Of a DNA stretch of 64,000 nt, positions 19,960-31,019 are shown one piece after another. How positions within the stretch are numbered: position 1 is the first letter of the stretch; each line of letters opens with the position of its first letter. The position numbers were made by a program, and so were the translations under genes. Location of the stretch: the NCBI GenBank assembly GCA_037127315.1, contig JBBBDQ010001275.1:799501-863500 (forward strand), given 5' to 3'. The stretch comes from Ascarosepion bandense. Its lineage: Eukaryota; Mollusca; Cephalopoda; Sepiida; Sepiidae. The notes under the pieces are model-generated. The model saw only the letters and a list, made by a program, of their open reading frames with translations. It searched no databases and had not been told where the DNA came from.

Positions 19960-20215
19960 TTCTATATGCCGTGTCCTTTCAGGATGTGGGAGATCATGGT
20001 CCTCCAAAATTTTAGCTCTTAAATGTAATTGCAATTGCAGTCCATTGCAGCTCTTAGTAAATTTTGCTTTTCACTATCTCTCCTAATCTGTGTTCTGTTA
20101 ACAAGCTCGTTATGTAGGTTATACACTGTTTTTTTTTTTTATTCCAATGCCTTTATTATGTCCTGTAACTGCAAAATTGTCAAATCTCTCTTTATGCCTT
20201 AGAAATTTTAACTCT
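19960..20215 (-). mobile_element. LINE-A fragment
   Basis: Minus-strand blocks FLRHKERFDNFAVTGHNKG, ITYITSLLTEHRLGEIVKSK and FWRTMISHILKGHGI follow the LINE-A order (FLxH, LTGH, TYLxSL, LWRxMIxxVLKGHG). Frameshifts lie between them. It lies directly downstream of the PLE relic on the same strand. Confidence 0.6.
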
Positions 20216-20234
20216 GTTTATTCCTGTTTATTAT

Positions 20235-21010
20235 TGGTGGGAGTTGAAGGTGAGATATTGTCTAGTGAATGTTGGTTTGCAGTATACAGATGTCTTGAAC
20301 CCAAACTCTGAGATATTAGCACATCCACGGCTGTTAGTTTCTTCTCTTTCCATTGATAACTGTAGTGATACAGTTCACATGGTCCAGTCATATCTCAGCC
20401 ATACAGTTGGCTTTAGTCATGTGTATTCCAATGCTATTTCCATATTCAATATGTTAGTTATTGCTGGTGATAATGGCAATCCCATTGCTAAACCTTCATC
20501 CTGCCAATATATATCTGATCCCATTCCGAAGTGTGTTGTTTGTGTACAGAAAGTTAGCATCTTTATCAGGTTATCTATTATTGGGTCAATCGTATTCACA
20601 AGGAAGTGACTCAGAGGACAACACCCAGGGCCTTGACAGCTAACAATTAGTCTGAACAGAATACTGTCTGTAAATTCTAGCGAGACCATATATGTGAGGT
20701 GGCTTGCTATAACATTGTGACAATTGCCTGTATCCCTTAGGTAGGAAATGATCCTTGTCCTTGATTAGGATCTGTAACAGATGTTTTGTTTTCTTTGTTG
20801 ATTTTTTTTAACTTACCATAGCAACAATTTCTAATGAGGTCTTTTAGCTTTTCTGTATATTCCATTTTGTCTCTCACTACAATCACATTGCCTTTGTCGG
20901 CCGATAGAATGATGATGTTTTCATTTCCCTGAAGAGTTTTGATTGCCAGCCTTTTCAGTTCTGTGATGTTTGATTTGTCCAGCTTGGCTTTCTCCAATAT
21001 CTGTCTCACT
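20235..21010 (-). pseudogene. Penelope-like element reverse transcriptase relic
   Basis: Reading leftward from 21009, the frame gives MRQILEKAKLDKSNITELKR, then NIIILSADKGNVIVVRDKM and YTEKLKDLI. This is the N-terminal part of PLE reverse transcriptases, in which an ILPADKGxxxVV block is typical. After a frame change near 20740, LPKGYRQLS, IYGLARIYR, LIVSCQGPGCCPLSHFLVNT, QTTHFGMGSDIYWQDEGLAM and GLPLSPAI follow, with the family AMGSPLSP motif changed to AMGLPLSP. The YxDD region is lost and the thumb region is only guessed at near 20240. Several stops make it inactive. No endonuclease domain was found here. Confidence 0.7.
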
Positions 21011-21194
21011 TTCCATCTTAGCTCATCTACCTGAGCCTAAACAATGTTCAAGGCTATTTCCTTGATTTAAGCAATGATGTCCAAGTATGCTATCTACCTG
21101 ATGGTTGGTGCAAAATAGAGACCCTTGTTCAGAACTCACTCTTCAGAGATATTCAGCTGGTGTCAACTGATATTGATTACTACCTTCACCAGGG

Positions 21195-21500
21195 GTTTGG
21201 TGATTGTTCTGCAGGTTAGAATGTTTACTTTCCGACCATAAAGCCCAGGTTCAAATCTCACCATGGTCGACTTCTCAGGAAGGTGATTTCTTGATTTTCT
21301 TGAGGCAATTCCAGTATGCAACACCTTTAGAAAGTGCTTAAAACTATATAAGTTGACCCAAGACTTGGGAGTGAAATTGAGTAAACAGGAACCTTTGGGA
21401 GTTGTCGAGTAGTACTGTATTAAGAGGTTCCTCCTGATAATGTGTAGTATCTTCTCTTAGGAGTCCTCCTGAGTAATCTACTCAAAGACTAAATAGTAAT
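21195..21500 (+). mobile_element. SINE-2 copy (second tRNA-related family)
   Basis: The head contains TTCTGCAGGTTAGAATG and a clear B box GGTTCAAATCT at 21248-21258. The body reads CTTCTCAGGAAGGTGATTTC and GTGCTTAAAACTATATAAG, then GACTTGGGAGTGAAAT. A diverged copy lies at 41205-41620. Confidence 0.55.
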
Positions 21501-21895
21501 ATCACACTGTGAACACTGAACTCTGCTACTCGGCTGTAAGTAGTACAGCTGCTACTGTGGCTTGTAATCTGGTTGATTTCCTTGGTTAATCCGCCCAGAC
21601 ATTTTTAATTTAATATTACTGTGTTCACATGATTCCTAGTAGAATAATCCATTCTTATAGTTTTATTTATTATCAGAAAATCAGTGTTCAACCACATGTA
21701 TCAATGTCAACACTTCTTTCTACATGACAGTATTAAAAAAATTTAAATTTGAAAGTATTAGCATCCTCTCTCTCCTTTGAGAATCTACGTAGTTGTAAAG
21801 TCCTAAAGAAAAAAAAAAACTGATCAGACAAAATATTTTCCCACTTTATAACAGATTTTTTTTGTTCTAAAATAGTTCAAATTTGGCTTGCTCAA
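21501..21895. other. Unannotated DNA
   Basis: Nothing recognised. Confidence 0.5.
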
Positions 21896-22170
21896 GTTTT
21901 TTTTTTTAAATCATTTCACCCCAAGCAAGGCATTCCACTGCGCTTGGGGCTACATAGGGGAAGGTAAATAGAAAGAGTGGTTAGATATAGGAAATGTCAG
22001 AAGGGGGGGGGTGATAGATAGTTGGGTGGGTGGGAAGAGTGTTTGAAAGAATGGAAGCGAGTTAGTTTGTTAGGAGGTGTCTATTGACCTTACATTTAAA
22101 CTCCTGGAGATTGTAGTCGTCGGGGAAGCAGTCATGTGGAAGGGAATTCCACAGTCGGGAAGTGTGAGAA
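21896..22170 (-). mobile_element. LINE-B 3' end
   Basis: Closely parallels 19236-19680. The T-run and ATCATTTCACCCCAAGCAAGG on the plus strand are the reversed tail, and the block from about 22075 matches the reverse of the LQEFKCKVNRHLL and LWNSLPHD regions. It is shorter at the 5' side, ending soon after the LWNSLP region. Confidence 0.75.
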
Positions 22171-23664
22171 ATACTTTATTAGTTAAACTAATATTTTTCT
22201 CTGCAAAATGCTGCATGTTTCCTTGTGACACCAGGACTAAGAGAAAAACAGGACTAAATACAAAGAATGGATCCAATTTGGAACACAGCTAAAAATTCAA
22301 GGCATAAAATTCAAAAGTGTAGGATTAGCAAGAGAAGAGAATGAAAAGAAAAGGCTGGGAGAGTGAGAGAATTTAAGAAGTTTGAAGACAAAGAGTCACG
22401 GTCAACACTGTGTGAAGTGTCGTGCGTGGTCAGCACTTTTGCACTTCACAATGTACTGAAAACTGCTGGGAGGCATTAATTGATTGGTAAATTACAAGCC
22501 ATAAAACAGAAGCTGGTTTCTATCAGAAAATATCCTGGAAGCAAATGTGTTTGTGTAAGAAAGGAAGGAAGGAAAGAGAATTGTCGCAAAGCTTTCAAGT
22601 ATTGGAAAGGATTAAGCAAGCTATCAATAGAGATGAAATATATTTCTTATGGCACTTTTTTGTGCAAAAAGTTAGATAAATGAAACCATATTTGAAATAA
22701 GCAAGTTATGGTGGTCTTCTACAATAGGCACAGAAACCAGAAGCAATAATTTTTTTTTTATAATGTGATTAGTTAAACACTTCAGACAACAAATATCAAT
22801 ATTTCAGTTTTTAATTTTATAAAAGTCAATAGGAATTGGTCCAGTTTGTTGTGTATTTGTTGTGCAAATTGAAACCCATATGGAAGCCATAACAAAATAG
22901 GTTCACACCATGTGATTTCTGCAAGTAATATATGGAAAAACAAATGCAGTTTGTGAATATAAAGATTTTAAATTTTAATAACAAATGGAAACTGATCATT
23001 AACTTTATGTCCAGTCATATTAGAAACATTTCTACACCAGTCAAAAAAAAAAAATTTTCATCAATCCTTATTAAGTTTTCACACACGAGTCTTGAAATAA
23101 TCTTCATATGTAGTCATTCAAGGGTATAAGATTATTACTTAATAACAATAGAAAACTGATTTCTGAAATCCTTAAAAACTGTATTTTCCTTTGGCTTCTA
23201 TTGGGGTTCAACTTACAATGAATTTTCAGAGAAAACTCAGCCATCACATTAACTTTTATAAAACTTAATAAAAAAAATTGATATTCATAATCTGGTGTGC
23301 TTAATTTGTATTTACAAGAAAAAAGAAATGTTGATTATTTCTGGTTACAATGCTGATTAAAGAAGTTCATCCGATTTAGAAATAGCACCTGCAGATATCA
23401 ATTTCAAAATCTGATACAAATTCATAAAACTTCTACCTAATACTAAAAGATTCTAAAAGACAGAAACTTAAACTCTGTAATAGTGAATAAGAAAAACGCA
23501 TGTGTAATATGTTATCCAAAATCCTTAGATTCTCAGAAACTATTACGACCTTAAATAAGTTCTCGATGTTTTCCAACAGATGACCTTCCCACAACTGCAT
23601 GTGTTTAATTTCAGATAGTAACATATCAATAAGGAAGTACTACAAGCAAGCTTGAAATTCAGCA
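22171..23664. other. Unannotated AT-rich DNA
   Basis: Nearly 1.5 kb with no recognised repeat, gene or RNA. Short frames are present but have no protein-family resemblance. Confidence 0.5.
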
Positions 23665-24816
23665 TATACCATTTTGCCAAAGTGTAAACAACTTTGTTTT
23701 TCATAGTGTTAAACATGTCAAATTTTGTGCCAAAGAAAGTGTATTTGTGGGAAATATTATTGCACTACATTATTCAAAAGAAATCTGCAACTGAAGAACA
23801 CAAAATTCTTGTTGAGACTTATGATAACCATGCTCTGTCAAAAACAACATGTGGTTTTGATGATTCAAAAATAATGATTTGACATTGAAGATAAAAATGC
23901 TCTGGTATATCGAAAATGTTTGAAAACAAATAATCGGAAGCATTACTTCATGAAGACTCACGTCAGGTTCAAACTAAACTTGTAGAATCATTAAGATTTG
24001 ATCACACAACAGTTTCAAAACATTTAAAAGCATTATAAAAGATTCAAAAGCAAGGACATTGGGTGCTGTACTAACTGAAGCCGAGAGACATCAAACAGCA
24101 TCTTGTCACGCGCGAACAGCTGCTTCAATGGTAGAAAAAGAAAAAGTTTTTGCGTTGTATTGTGACCAGCAATGAAAAGTAGATACACTATAATAACCCT
24201 AAGCATAGAAGATTGTGGAGTAAGCACAGCCATGTATCAACACTGGTGGCAATGCCAAATATCCATGGTTTGAAGCTTCTGCTTTGCATTTGATGGGATC
24301 AGCTGGGAGTAGTGTAATATGAGCAACTCAAACAAATCTAAACCATCACGGGAAATTGCGATTGACTACAATTAATGCTTTTAAGCCAAGCATTGAAGAA
24401 AACAAGGCTGCTATGTAAACAGAGACATGACAAAGCGATTTTGCAACATAACAATGCTAGGCCACATGTTGCAAAACAAGTGAAAACTTACTTGAAAATG
24501 CTTAAATGGAAGTCCTACCCTACCTGGCATATTCACCAGATATTGCTCCGTCCATTTATCACTTGTTCTGATCAACCGCACATGGCCTGACTGAGCAGTA
24601 CTTTCATTCTCATAAAGATGCAAAAAGATGGGTTAACTCATGGTTAGTCACAAAATGTGTCATTTTCTGACATTTCTGCATTCAAATGCTACCAGAAAGC
24701 TGGAAATAAGTAGTAGCTAGTGACGAACAATACTTACAGTGACATGTTTTCTGGAAATTATTGTCAATAAAACATTACTTTTCATGAAAAATCAGCAAGA
24801 ACTTATTCAAGGTCTT
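23665..24816 (+). mobile_element. Mariner transposon relic (irritans-like)
   Basis: Contains a whole but decayed mariner transposase plus a right end. The end at about 24794-24816 (AATCAGCAAGAACTTATTC) resembles the irritans-group terminal repeat CAAGAACTTATGGGACAACC. The left terminal repeat is not recognisable, so the left end is approximate. Multiple stops and indels show it is old. Confidence 0.7.
23713..24715 (+). pseudogene. Mariner transposase pseudogene
   Basis: The frame opens MSNFVPKKVYLWEILLHYII, then ATEEHKILVETYDNHALSKT, the N-terminal helix-turn-helix. Blocks in other frames follow: TVSKHLKAL-like near 24010, IQKQGHWVLY-like near 24045, and FLHRIVTSNEKWIHYNNPKH near 24150, which matches the first catalytic region (family T-x-D-E-K-W, here changed to SNEKW). 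Then come LLLCIWWDQLGVVYYELLK near 24275-24325, HNNARPHVAKQVKTYL near 24445-24495 (second catalytic region) and YLAYSPDIAPS-like near 24520-24550. Full-length family members have about 345 residues and this spans that extent. It is non-functional because of stops and the lost first Asp. Confidence 0.75.
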
Positions 24817-25856
24817 AATAGAATTTAGACGTTAAATATGCTATCTGTAGAGATATGTTGTTAACGAAAATAAATTATTTCAGACAAAGAAACAAACCAT
24901 ATCTTTTTTTGTTAAGCCAAGATTTGATTTTGTTGATTGACCAAAATCTGATTATCTTGACAGAAAAAATATCTAGAAAACTTTTAAACATACAAAAACA
25001 AATACAGAATGGTTCATTAGTGAGATTGCCAAATATTAAATACTCTTTTCAGTGGCAAATGTCTGCATTTTATATAAATATCTTTCTTTTGGATTTTGTG
25101 GCAAAGAAATTTCTTCACCCAAAAGAGATGTTAGCTAGTCACTCTGCAGGAATATGGAGATAATGAAACTGAGCATTGTGAATTGTTATTTTTTGAGGTC
25201 TAGATAGGTAAAGTGAAGTCATTAGTCATTATTATCGAACAAATACTCCCTATATAAAGCCAGCACACATTTCACTTAATGGTCATTTTCTCCGAGTGGA
25301 CAGAAGATGTCAAGCACAAGTGACACACCCATATTTTAGTAGCCTGACAGGACAGACAGATGCATGCACAAATTGAAAAACAGACAACAGGCTAGCTATC
25401 ATACTAACAGTTGCAACTAGAAATTTCCAAATTGTCATTCCTGCCAGAGAGTACTTATTTGCAGCATCTATTCAACGAGATTTTATTTATATTTAATAAA
25501 TCTGTCATTAAAGCCAACATAAGTGTTGTCATTTTATTGAGTGGTGATGTTCTGGGACATAACAGACAAAACAGCCAGAAATTACAGAATCTTGTCAGTG
25601 ATAAAAAACATATACAAGGGGTTCAACATTAGACTTCGATGTCAACCAGAACCAACCCTATTGAAATGAAACACTAGCTCAAAAAGAAAGAGAAAAAAAG
25701 ATGGAGGCTTTGTCAGGTCAGTAAGCTCATGAAGCTAGTAACTTGTGACTAACAGAAGAAAGAGAAGGATAACCACTGAATTGGAGAATAGTCAGGATAT
25801 TTTAAATGTGTTGCTGAATGTCGGATTAAATGCTTTAAAGAACTGGTAGCTTTTGG
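24817..25856. other. Unannotated DNA
   Basis: Open frames at 24855-25163 and 25411-25632 show no family resemblance that I can defend. The part near 25857 leads into a GIY-YIG fragment. Confidence 0.4.
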
Positions 25857-26250
25857 TTGCAGCTTTTGTCTGTTTGTTTGAAATTACCATGGCTAAGTGG
25901 GACAAGTCAAACTTTGGCTGACAAAGTATCAGCTTGTATTACCTCAGGTTTTTCTACTGTCAGGTTATATATTGTTTTTGAGACTAATTCCATACTTGCC
26001 TCATTTGGTAAAGATAATTTGACCGACTTTCAAAGCAGTTAAATTGTGTACAAATTCAAATGTCAGTGTGCAGCTGATTATGTGGGGTAAACCAATCAGC
26101 ATCTGGAAACCTCTAATTTGTCAGCATTTTCTTACAAGTATAAAACTGGTTTGTCTGAGTCACTCTTTGCAAACAACTCAATCTGTGCATTATTTGGCCA
26201 CTGGCCAGCGCTTGATTGATAACATAGACCAGCAAGAAAATAAATGAATA
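25857..26250 (+). pseudogene. Retroelement GIY-YIG endonuclease-type fragment
   Basis: Two adjacent frames give KLPWLSGTSQTLADKVSACI followed by RLYIVFETNSILASFGKDNL, then LCTNSNVSVQLIMWGKPIS, ICQHFLTSIKLVCLSHSLQ and LATGQRLIDNIDQQEN. The order matches the C-terminal region of retroelement ORFs that end in a GIY-YIG nuclease: LPFLG, a Lys-Asp linker, a VYxxxCxCxxxYVGxT core and an IGxHLID end. The Y-V-G of the core is changed to I-M-W-G here. No reverse transcriptase was seen upstream. It probably represents a different lineage from the other GIY-YIG fragments in the window. Confidence 0.5.
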
Positions 26251-26640
26251 ATTCTTTCACAGTTTTTCACAGATCCTAGACTGCTCATGATTTACATTTA
26301 ATTGAAGTGGTCCAAATTATATCCATACCAACTGGCTCTGTATAAACAGAAAGAACATTTTATTTGCTCTCTCTGCTATTAGTAATATTTTTTCTATTTA
26401 TACTCATATGGTAGAATTTATCATTTTTTTTATTCCTGAATTATTTTGCAAATGAATTTATTTTAGTCATGTTCCATCATTTTCTCTCCTCACCTCTTCC
26501 TTTATTTGTGTGTAATTTTGTTTCTTTTTTGTTATAATTAGCACCAACGTTATTGTTTCAATGAAGAGGTGGATGAAAGGAGTCTTGAAGAAAAAAGTTC
26601 CTTTATGCCAATTTAAATTGGTATTATGTTGTGTGGTATT
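26251..26640. other. Unannotated DNA
   Basis: Nothing recognised. Confidence 0.5.
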
Positions 26641-26752
26641 AAGTTTTTGTTATATATATATATATTGACAAATGGAAAACTTCAATTTGTCAAATTTCTT
26701 CAAAATGTTGTTGAAACTCTGTATCCTATCTTATACACATACATACACACAC

Positions 26753-26754
26753 GC

Positions 26755-26781
<27 letters not shown>
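26753..26781. repeat. (TA)n microsatellite
   Basis: TA run upstream (plus strand) of the minus-strand hammerhead. Confidence 0.9.
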
Positions 26782-26785
<4 letters not shown>

Positions 26786-26808
26786 ATTATATGGTTATGT
26801 CAATTTTT

Positions 26809-26863
26809 CATTGCAACATGGAAATTTCTATGTTTCGAGATTAATTCTCATCATCAGGCAATG
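26809..26863 (-). ncRNA. Type I hammerhead ribozyme (HHR2)
   Basis: On the minus strand stem I pairs CATTGC (26863-26858) with GCAATG (26814-26809), six perfect pairs. CTGATGA follows at 26857-26851, then one extra T, stem II GAGA/TCTC (26849-26846 with 26840-26837) and GAA (26836-26834). Stem III starts ACAT/ATGT (26833-26830 with 26819-26816) and extends through AAATTT. T at 26815 is the cleavage nucleotide, giving cleavage 5' of 26814. The extra base before stem II is the only departure from consensus and could reduce activity. Such motifs are known in PLE terminal repeats; no PLE ORF was seen directly attached. Confidence 0.7.
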
Positions 26864-26939
26864 CTGGTGTGGTTGTGCAGACAATTTACATTCAAATGAC
26901 AAATACTTTCAGTTTACTGTGAATGTATGTGAGTGTTTT

Positions 26940-26961
26940 TTTGTGTGTGTGTGTGTGTGTG
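26940..26961. repeat. (TG)n microsatellite
   Basis: Short TG run. Confidence 0.9.
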
Positions 26962-27160
26962 TTCGGCTAATCAGAATGGAGATTCACTTAGGGGTTTGAC
27001 CTCGAGGAATTTACGTGCTAACCAACTTTTTCCTCCTCTTTTTTTCTTTCCCTTGACCCTATTCCCCTCTTGTCTGCTTTCCTTCGAGTAAACCCTGAAC
27101 TGCTATTTTTTCGCCACATCTATCATTTTGCTGTAAAGTTTACTATCCTGATACAAAGGG

Positions 27161-27162
<2 letters not shown>

Positions 27163-27199
<37 letters not shown>
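27163..27199. repeat. (TA)n microsatellite
   Basis: TA run at the outer end of the inverted PLE segment. Confidence 0.95.
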
Positions 27200-27202
<3 letters not shown>

Positions 27203-27895
27203 AAATATAACAGACAATGAATGTTTATTATGTTTAATCATGAGCCATTCTAAATATTGTATCTTAGCTTTAATTTCTGGTGAAAATAAAGACAAAAATT
27301 GACCAACATTTGGATATTTTTTATTTCGCTGGTTTTAAGCTTTTGGCTCACATGACCTACCTGTGACATTAACATAAGACATCCACCTTTTCATAATCCG
27401 CTAGGTAATATTTATACTCAAATAGATGGTATTGCGATGGGATCTCCTTTCGGTCCCCTCTTTTCTAATTATTATATGGCACATTTAGAAAATAAAATAC
27501 TTAATGACACTAATAAACCCCATATATTATATTTGTCTGACAATCGCAAAAGTATGAAACCCAAAGTCACAAACTCATACCAATGCAACTGAATATATAT
27601 ATATATATTGATGGCATTTCCATTTTAGCTAAAAATATCAATCAAATTAAACAAATTAAAAAACAAATTTGAAAGTCACTTTATCCTCAAATTTACATTA
27701 GAACTTAATAAAATGCCATTATTGATTCCAGCACACAGATATACTACTTCTCTATATAGGAAACCCAGTAACATGAACTCGTGTCTTCATAATTATAATA
27801 GTGAATGCTCCTAACAATATAAGTTAGCTGTTATAAAAAACTTAATTCAACACACACAAATGAAATCATCTTCCAAAGCTTTATTCTATAAAGAA

Positions 27896-28429
27896 CTAGC
27901 AGTATAGTCCGACATTGCTTGAGTGTAATGAAAGCTAAAAAACTAATCCATGGTCCTGGAGCTCAGACTCTTTGGATGTTGACATGAAAGACTAAAAAGC
28001 AAAAGTTGTTTCCAGTTAAAGCGAAACTGTAGATTGAAAGAAAAATGAATGGATGTAAGTCAAATTTTGATTTCCTGGTATCGATTTATATAGGTATATA
28101 TATATTATCGATTTTCTGCACTATTGTAAGAACTGCAACCTTGAAACTTCTGAATATCATTTCTTATGTCTTTGTCTATGAGTATCAAATTTGATTAAAA
28201 TCGGATCACTCCTTCTATAACCCGATTTTTTCGATTTGATATTTATCAGGGGTACCTCGACACAAAACCTAGCTAAGAACACTCGCAGATGCTTATAGTA
28301 CAACTGTGTAAATTTTCAAGAAAATTGGTTCAGCCGTTTCTGTGTCTAATAGATATGGATACACACACACACACACACACACAGACACATGCACACACAG
28401 ACAAAGTTCCATTTATAAATAAGTTTAGA
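27896..28429 (-). mobile_element. Non-autonomous Helitron (534 bp) inserted in the PLE
   Basis: Read on the minus strand it starts TCTAAACTTATTTATAAATG (5' TC) and ends GCTATACTGCTAG-like (3' CTAG) preceded by a hairpin-capable Gly-like CAAGCAATG tract. It is flanked by A at 27895 and T at 28430 on the plus strand, the standard Helitron A/T target with no target duplication. Removing it mentally rejoins the PLE reading frame without loss. The internal part is the same family as 47898-48606: TTCAAGAAAATTGGTTCAGC, GGTACCTCGACACAAAACC and GCTAAGAACACTC are shared as reverse complements. No Rep/helicase is encoded. Confidence 0.85.
28363..28382. repeat. (CA)n microsatellite inside the Helitron
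   Basis: CA run in the 5' part of the Helitron (minus-strand view); the sister copy has a short (TG)n at the same place. Confidence 0.9.
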
Positions 28430-29410
28430 TTAAACATTAAGCAAACATGTGTTAACAATGGATTTCCTAACTTTGTCCTTGATCAACAAATGAAAATGTA
28501 TCTCAATAAATTTGATAATATCTCTAACAATACTGATAATATTATTAATAATATTAATAGTGTACATCAAAATAAACATAATACTACTAACTATTGCAAC
28601 CAAATGCATAATAATTATAAACATGATGAAATAGCACTCAAAAACTTAATAGGTAAAAATGTTAAACCAATTAATAAAAATGAAGAAATTAAGCTCATGA
28701 TATAATATAAAAAATTTAAAACAATTGACATCATATCCTCTAATAACCCTACAATCACACAACTAAATCCTCGACAGAAAACCAATATAGTGTATCAATT
28801 TACATGCCCGTTCAGATATTGTATCTTTGGTACTAATAATAAACCCACTATATATATTGATTTTACTATAACCATGCTCTCCCATAGACTTACCTGTTAA
28901 CTTTCTGATCAGAGTACAATTAAACAACATTTCTTAGAAAGACATAGTCATGTAGGTAATATCAGACAGATTTTAGTCAATAACACAATAATACTCACAC
29001 ATACACACAGTAGAAAGAACCTTCAGATATTGGAGGCCATCTATATTAAATCAAAGCAATAAAATCACATTTCAATCTAGTCACGTGATTATTCAGTGAC
29101 TCTTATTGTTGCATAGCAATGTTTTATGTCAACACAAGATAACATCACTTTTGATGGTGGATGTCTTCATGTTAACGTCTCTGTAACCTCTTTGAAGATG
29201 GCTCATGTGAACCGAAAGCTTAGAACCAGTGTAATAAAAAAAATATCTAAACATTGGTTAATTTTTGTCTTTATTTTCATTTGAAATTAAAGCCAAAATA
29301 CGATACTTAGAATGACTCATGATTAAATATAACAGGCATTCATTGTCTGTTATATTTAACAATATATATTTAGATGATATTTATCTGCTACCTCAATACT
29401 ACATATATAT

Positions 29411-29939
29411 ATTAAAGTGAAGAGGGCACATAATAGGAATAATAATAATAAACATAAGATTACAAACAAATAAATAAATGACAATAAATGTAAGGGGGAG
29501 GAGGAAGGAAAGGAGAGAGATAAAGTCCAGTTCCAAATATGAGTAGTATCTGTTTGAAGTTATTTTGACCATCTACGATGGCATGAACTCTGAAAAAAAA
29601 CAATTACCCCTGACTTTAGAGGTCTATTTGACCCCATCAGGTCAACCCACTTACTTATACTAACTTTTATCCACATATACCTATGTGTACATTCCCATCT
29701 CCCTTTGATTTTATTTAAGTTTACATATCCACTGATTTCTTAATTTTTTTTTTTAACCTTTTTAGATCTTAGTTTCATACTCACACATACATACACTTTA
29801 TAGGTGTAGGATTTCTGTGTGCCTACGCAGTGTGGTGTACTCCATTATCACGTTAAATAAATTGTCGTATTCTCAGTTTCACATATATTTATATATATGA
29901 GATAATTAGGTACATATTTAAGCCTATATATCCAAACAC

Positions 29940-29983
<44 letters not shown>

Positions 29984-30560
29984 GTATGAGCATATATACA
30001 CAAACAAGACCGCATCTGCACACACTCACCCATATACATAACTTATACAAGTGCAGTGGTAGTCTACTATGTCCCCATGTATACGGACCCTGTATAAACG
30101 ACCCAGTGCATTTGTGTACGTTTAATTTCTAAATTAATTGGTAATTTTCTTTTTTTATTTCGTAATATATTATTACTTGTTAATATCTATTTATACCATT
30201 TTACTTCATTTGGGTGTTGATTTATTCATATATTGGTGGAAATACGTCACACTAGGGAAGTTACAGTTTGAGCTTTTTACTGGTTTTTCCCAAATTTTTT
30301 TGTAATCATAGGAAGTTTGGTGTAATTTAATATCTTTGTGTGTCAGTGACACATTTGCTTGATGAATTTTTTCAAGTGGTATAGGATTTGCAGATAGTTA
30401 ATTGTTTTATATTGGGTTGACTCCCTTTTACTCTGTTGGGTTGAACATTTTTTTTAATGTATCTTTATATAGGCCTACTTAAAAAGTTTTTGGTCATGAA
30501 TTCAAATACTTGAACATGACCTAAAAAAATTTAAGTGAGCATATATTCTGTCCTCAACTT
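29411..30560. other. Unannotated DNA with a TA microsatellite
   Basis: TA run at about 29942-29977. The rest is AT-rich with no recognised feature. Confidence 0.5.
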
Positions 30561-31000
30561 TACCTATGATGTTAAACAAAAAAATACACTCTCATTCTGG
30601 GATGTTCTTGTGGTATCTCAGTGTTCTAGTGGAACATCCTGCCATCCCCAAGAATAGAATGATCAACTTGATAAAAGACAGTAACAAGCGGTACGAACAG
30701 GGAAAAGGTCTTAGGCAAAGGCATTCGCTATTCAATAGTCTATTCCACTCCAACCAGTGGCTTGCCTATATGTGCATTATTGTTAATTGTACCTTAGTAC
30801 AATAAATCTGTATTTCTTATTCCTGGTGTGGAGTTCCATTCTTCAACTGATCATTTTATACTGTATTCCTTTTCGGGATATATCACATAGTCATACATTC
30901 ACTACATTAAAAAACCCACAAGTGAAAACACTTGCCACCTTAAATTTACGAGTCAATGTTCTCTCAGATTTAATATAATAGGCATTATTAAATTTCCTTG
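30561..31000. other. Unannotated, less AT-rich segment
   Basis: 30590-30850 is more balanced in composition and contains an AATAAATCTGTATTTC-type polyadenylation-like sequence near 30802. It could be part of an LTR or a transcript end; neither is supported further. Confidence 0.3.
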
Positions 31001-31019
31001 TCTGGTCCATTTTTCTTTA

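Larger units (their letters stand above)
27389..29090 (+). pseudogene. PLE reverse transcriptase / GIY-YIG protein, interrupted
   Basis: The RT part: FHNPLGNIYTQIDGIAMGSP at 27389-27448 contains the PLE A-M-G-S-P catalytic block. MAHLENKILNDTNKPH follows. The Y-x-D-D block expected after this is destroyed near 27525-27600 by a TA repeat, while IDGISILAKNINQIKQIKK resumes the order. Further decayed RT sequence runs to FYKE at 27895. After the Helitron, NIKQTCVNNGFPNFVLDQQM continues the same ORF from 28430. The linker is Asn-rich. The endonuclease then appears: TNIVYQFTCPF near 28785, YIDFTITMLSHRLTC near 28850-28895, RHSHVGNIRQILVNN and RKNLQILEAIYIKSK ending near 29060. The family G-I-Y/Y-I-G pair reads V-Y and Y-I-D here, so the nuclease is probably dead. 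Confidence 0.75.
27200..29410 (+). mobile_element. Penelope-like element, inverted 5' piece plus RT and GIY-YIG, split by a Helitron
   Basis: From left to right: a minus-strand copy of the element's own terminal block (27200-27388); plus-strand reverse-transcriptase sequence from 27389; a Helitron at 27896-28429; the rest of the ORF with the GIY-YIG endonuclease; and a terminal block at 29150-29400 with a decayed hammerhead-like GAAGATGGCTCATGTGAACC. The outer end reads TGTTATATTTAACAATATATA on the right and its reverse complement on the left. PLEs normally end in such partial or inverted terminal repeats (established knowledge). Confidence 0.75.

Noticed and set aside
28430..28624. 64-codon minus-strand frame in the PLE linker
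   Set aside because: It is opposite the Asn-rich PLE coding sequence, which explains it fully.
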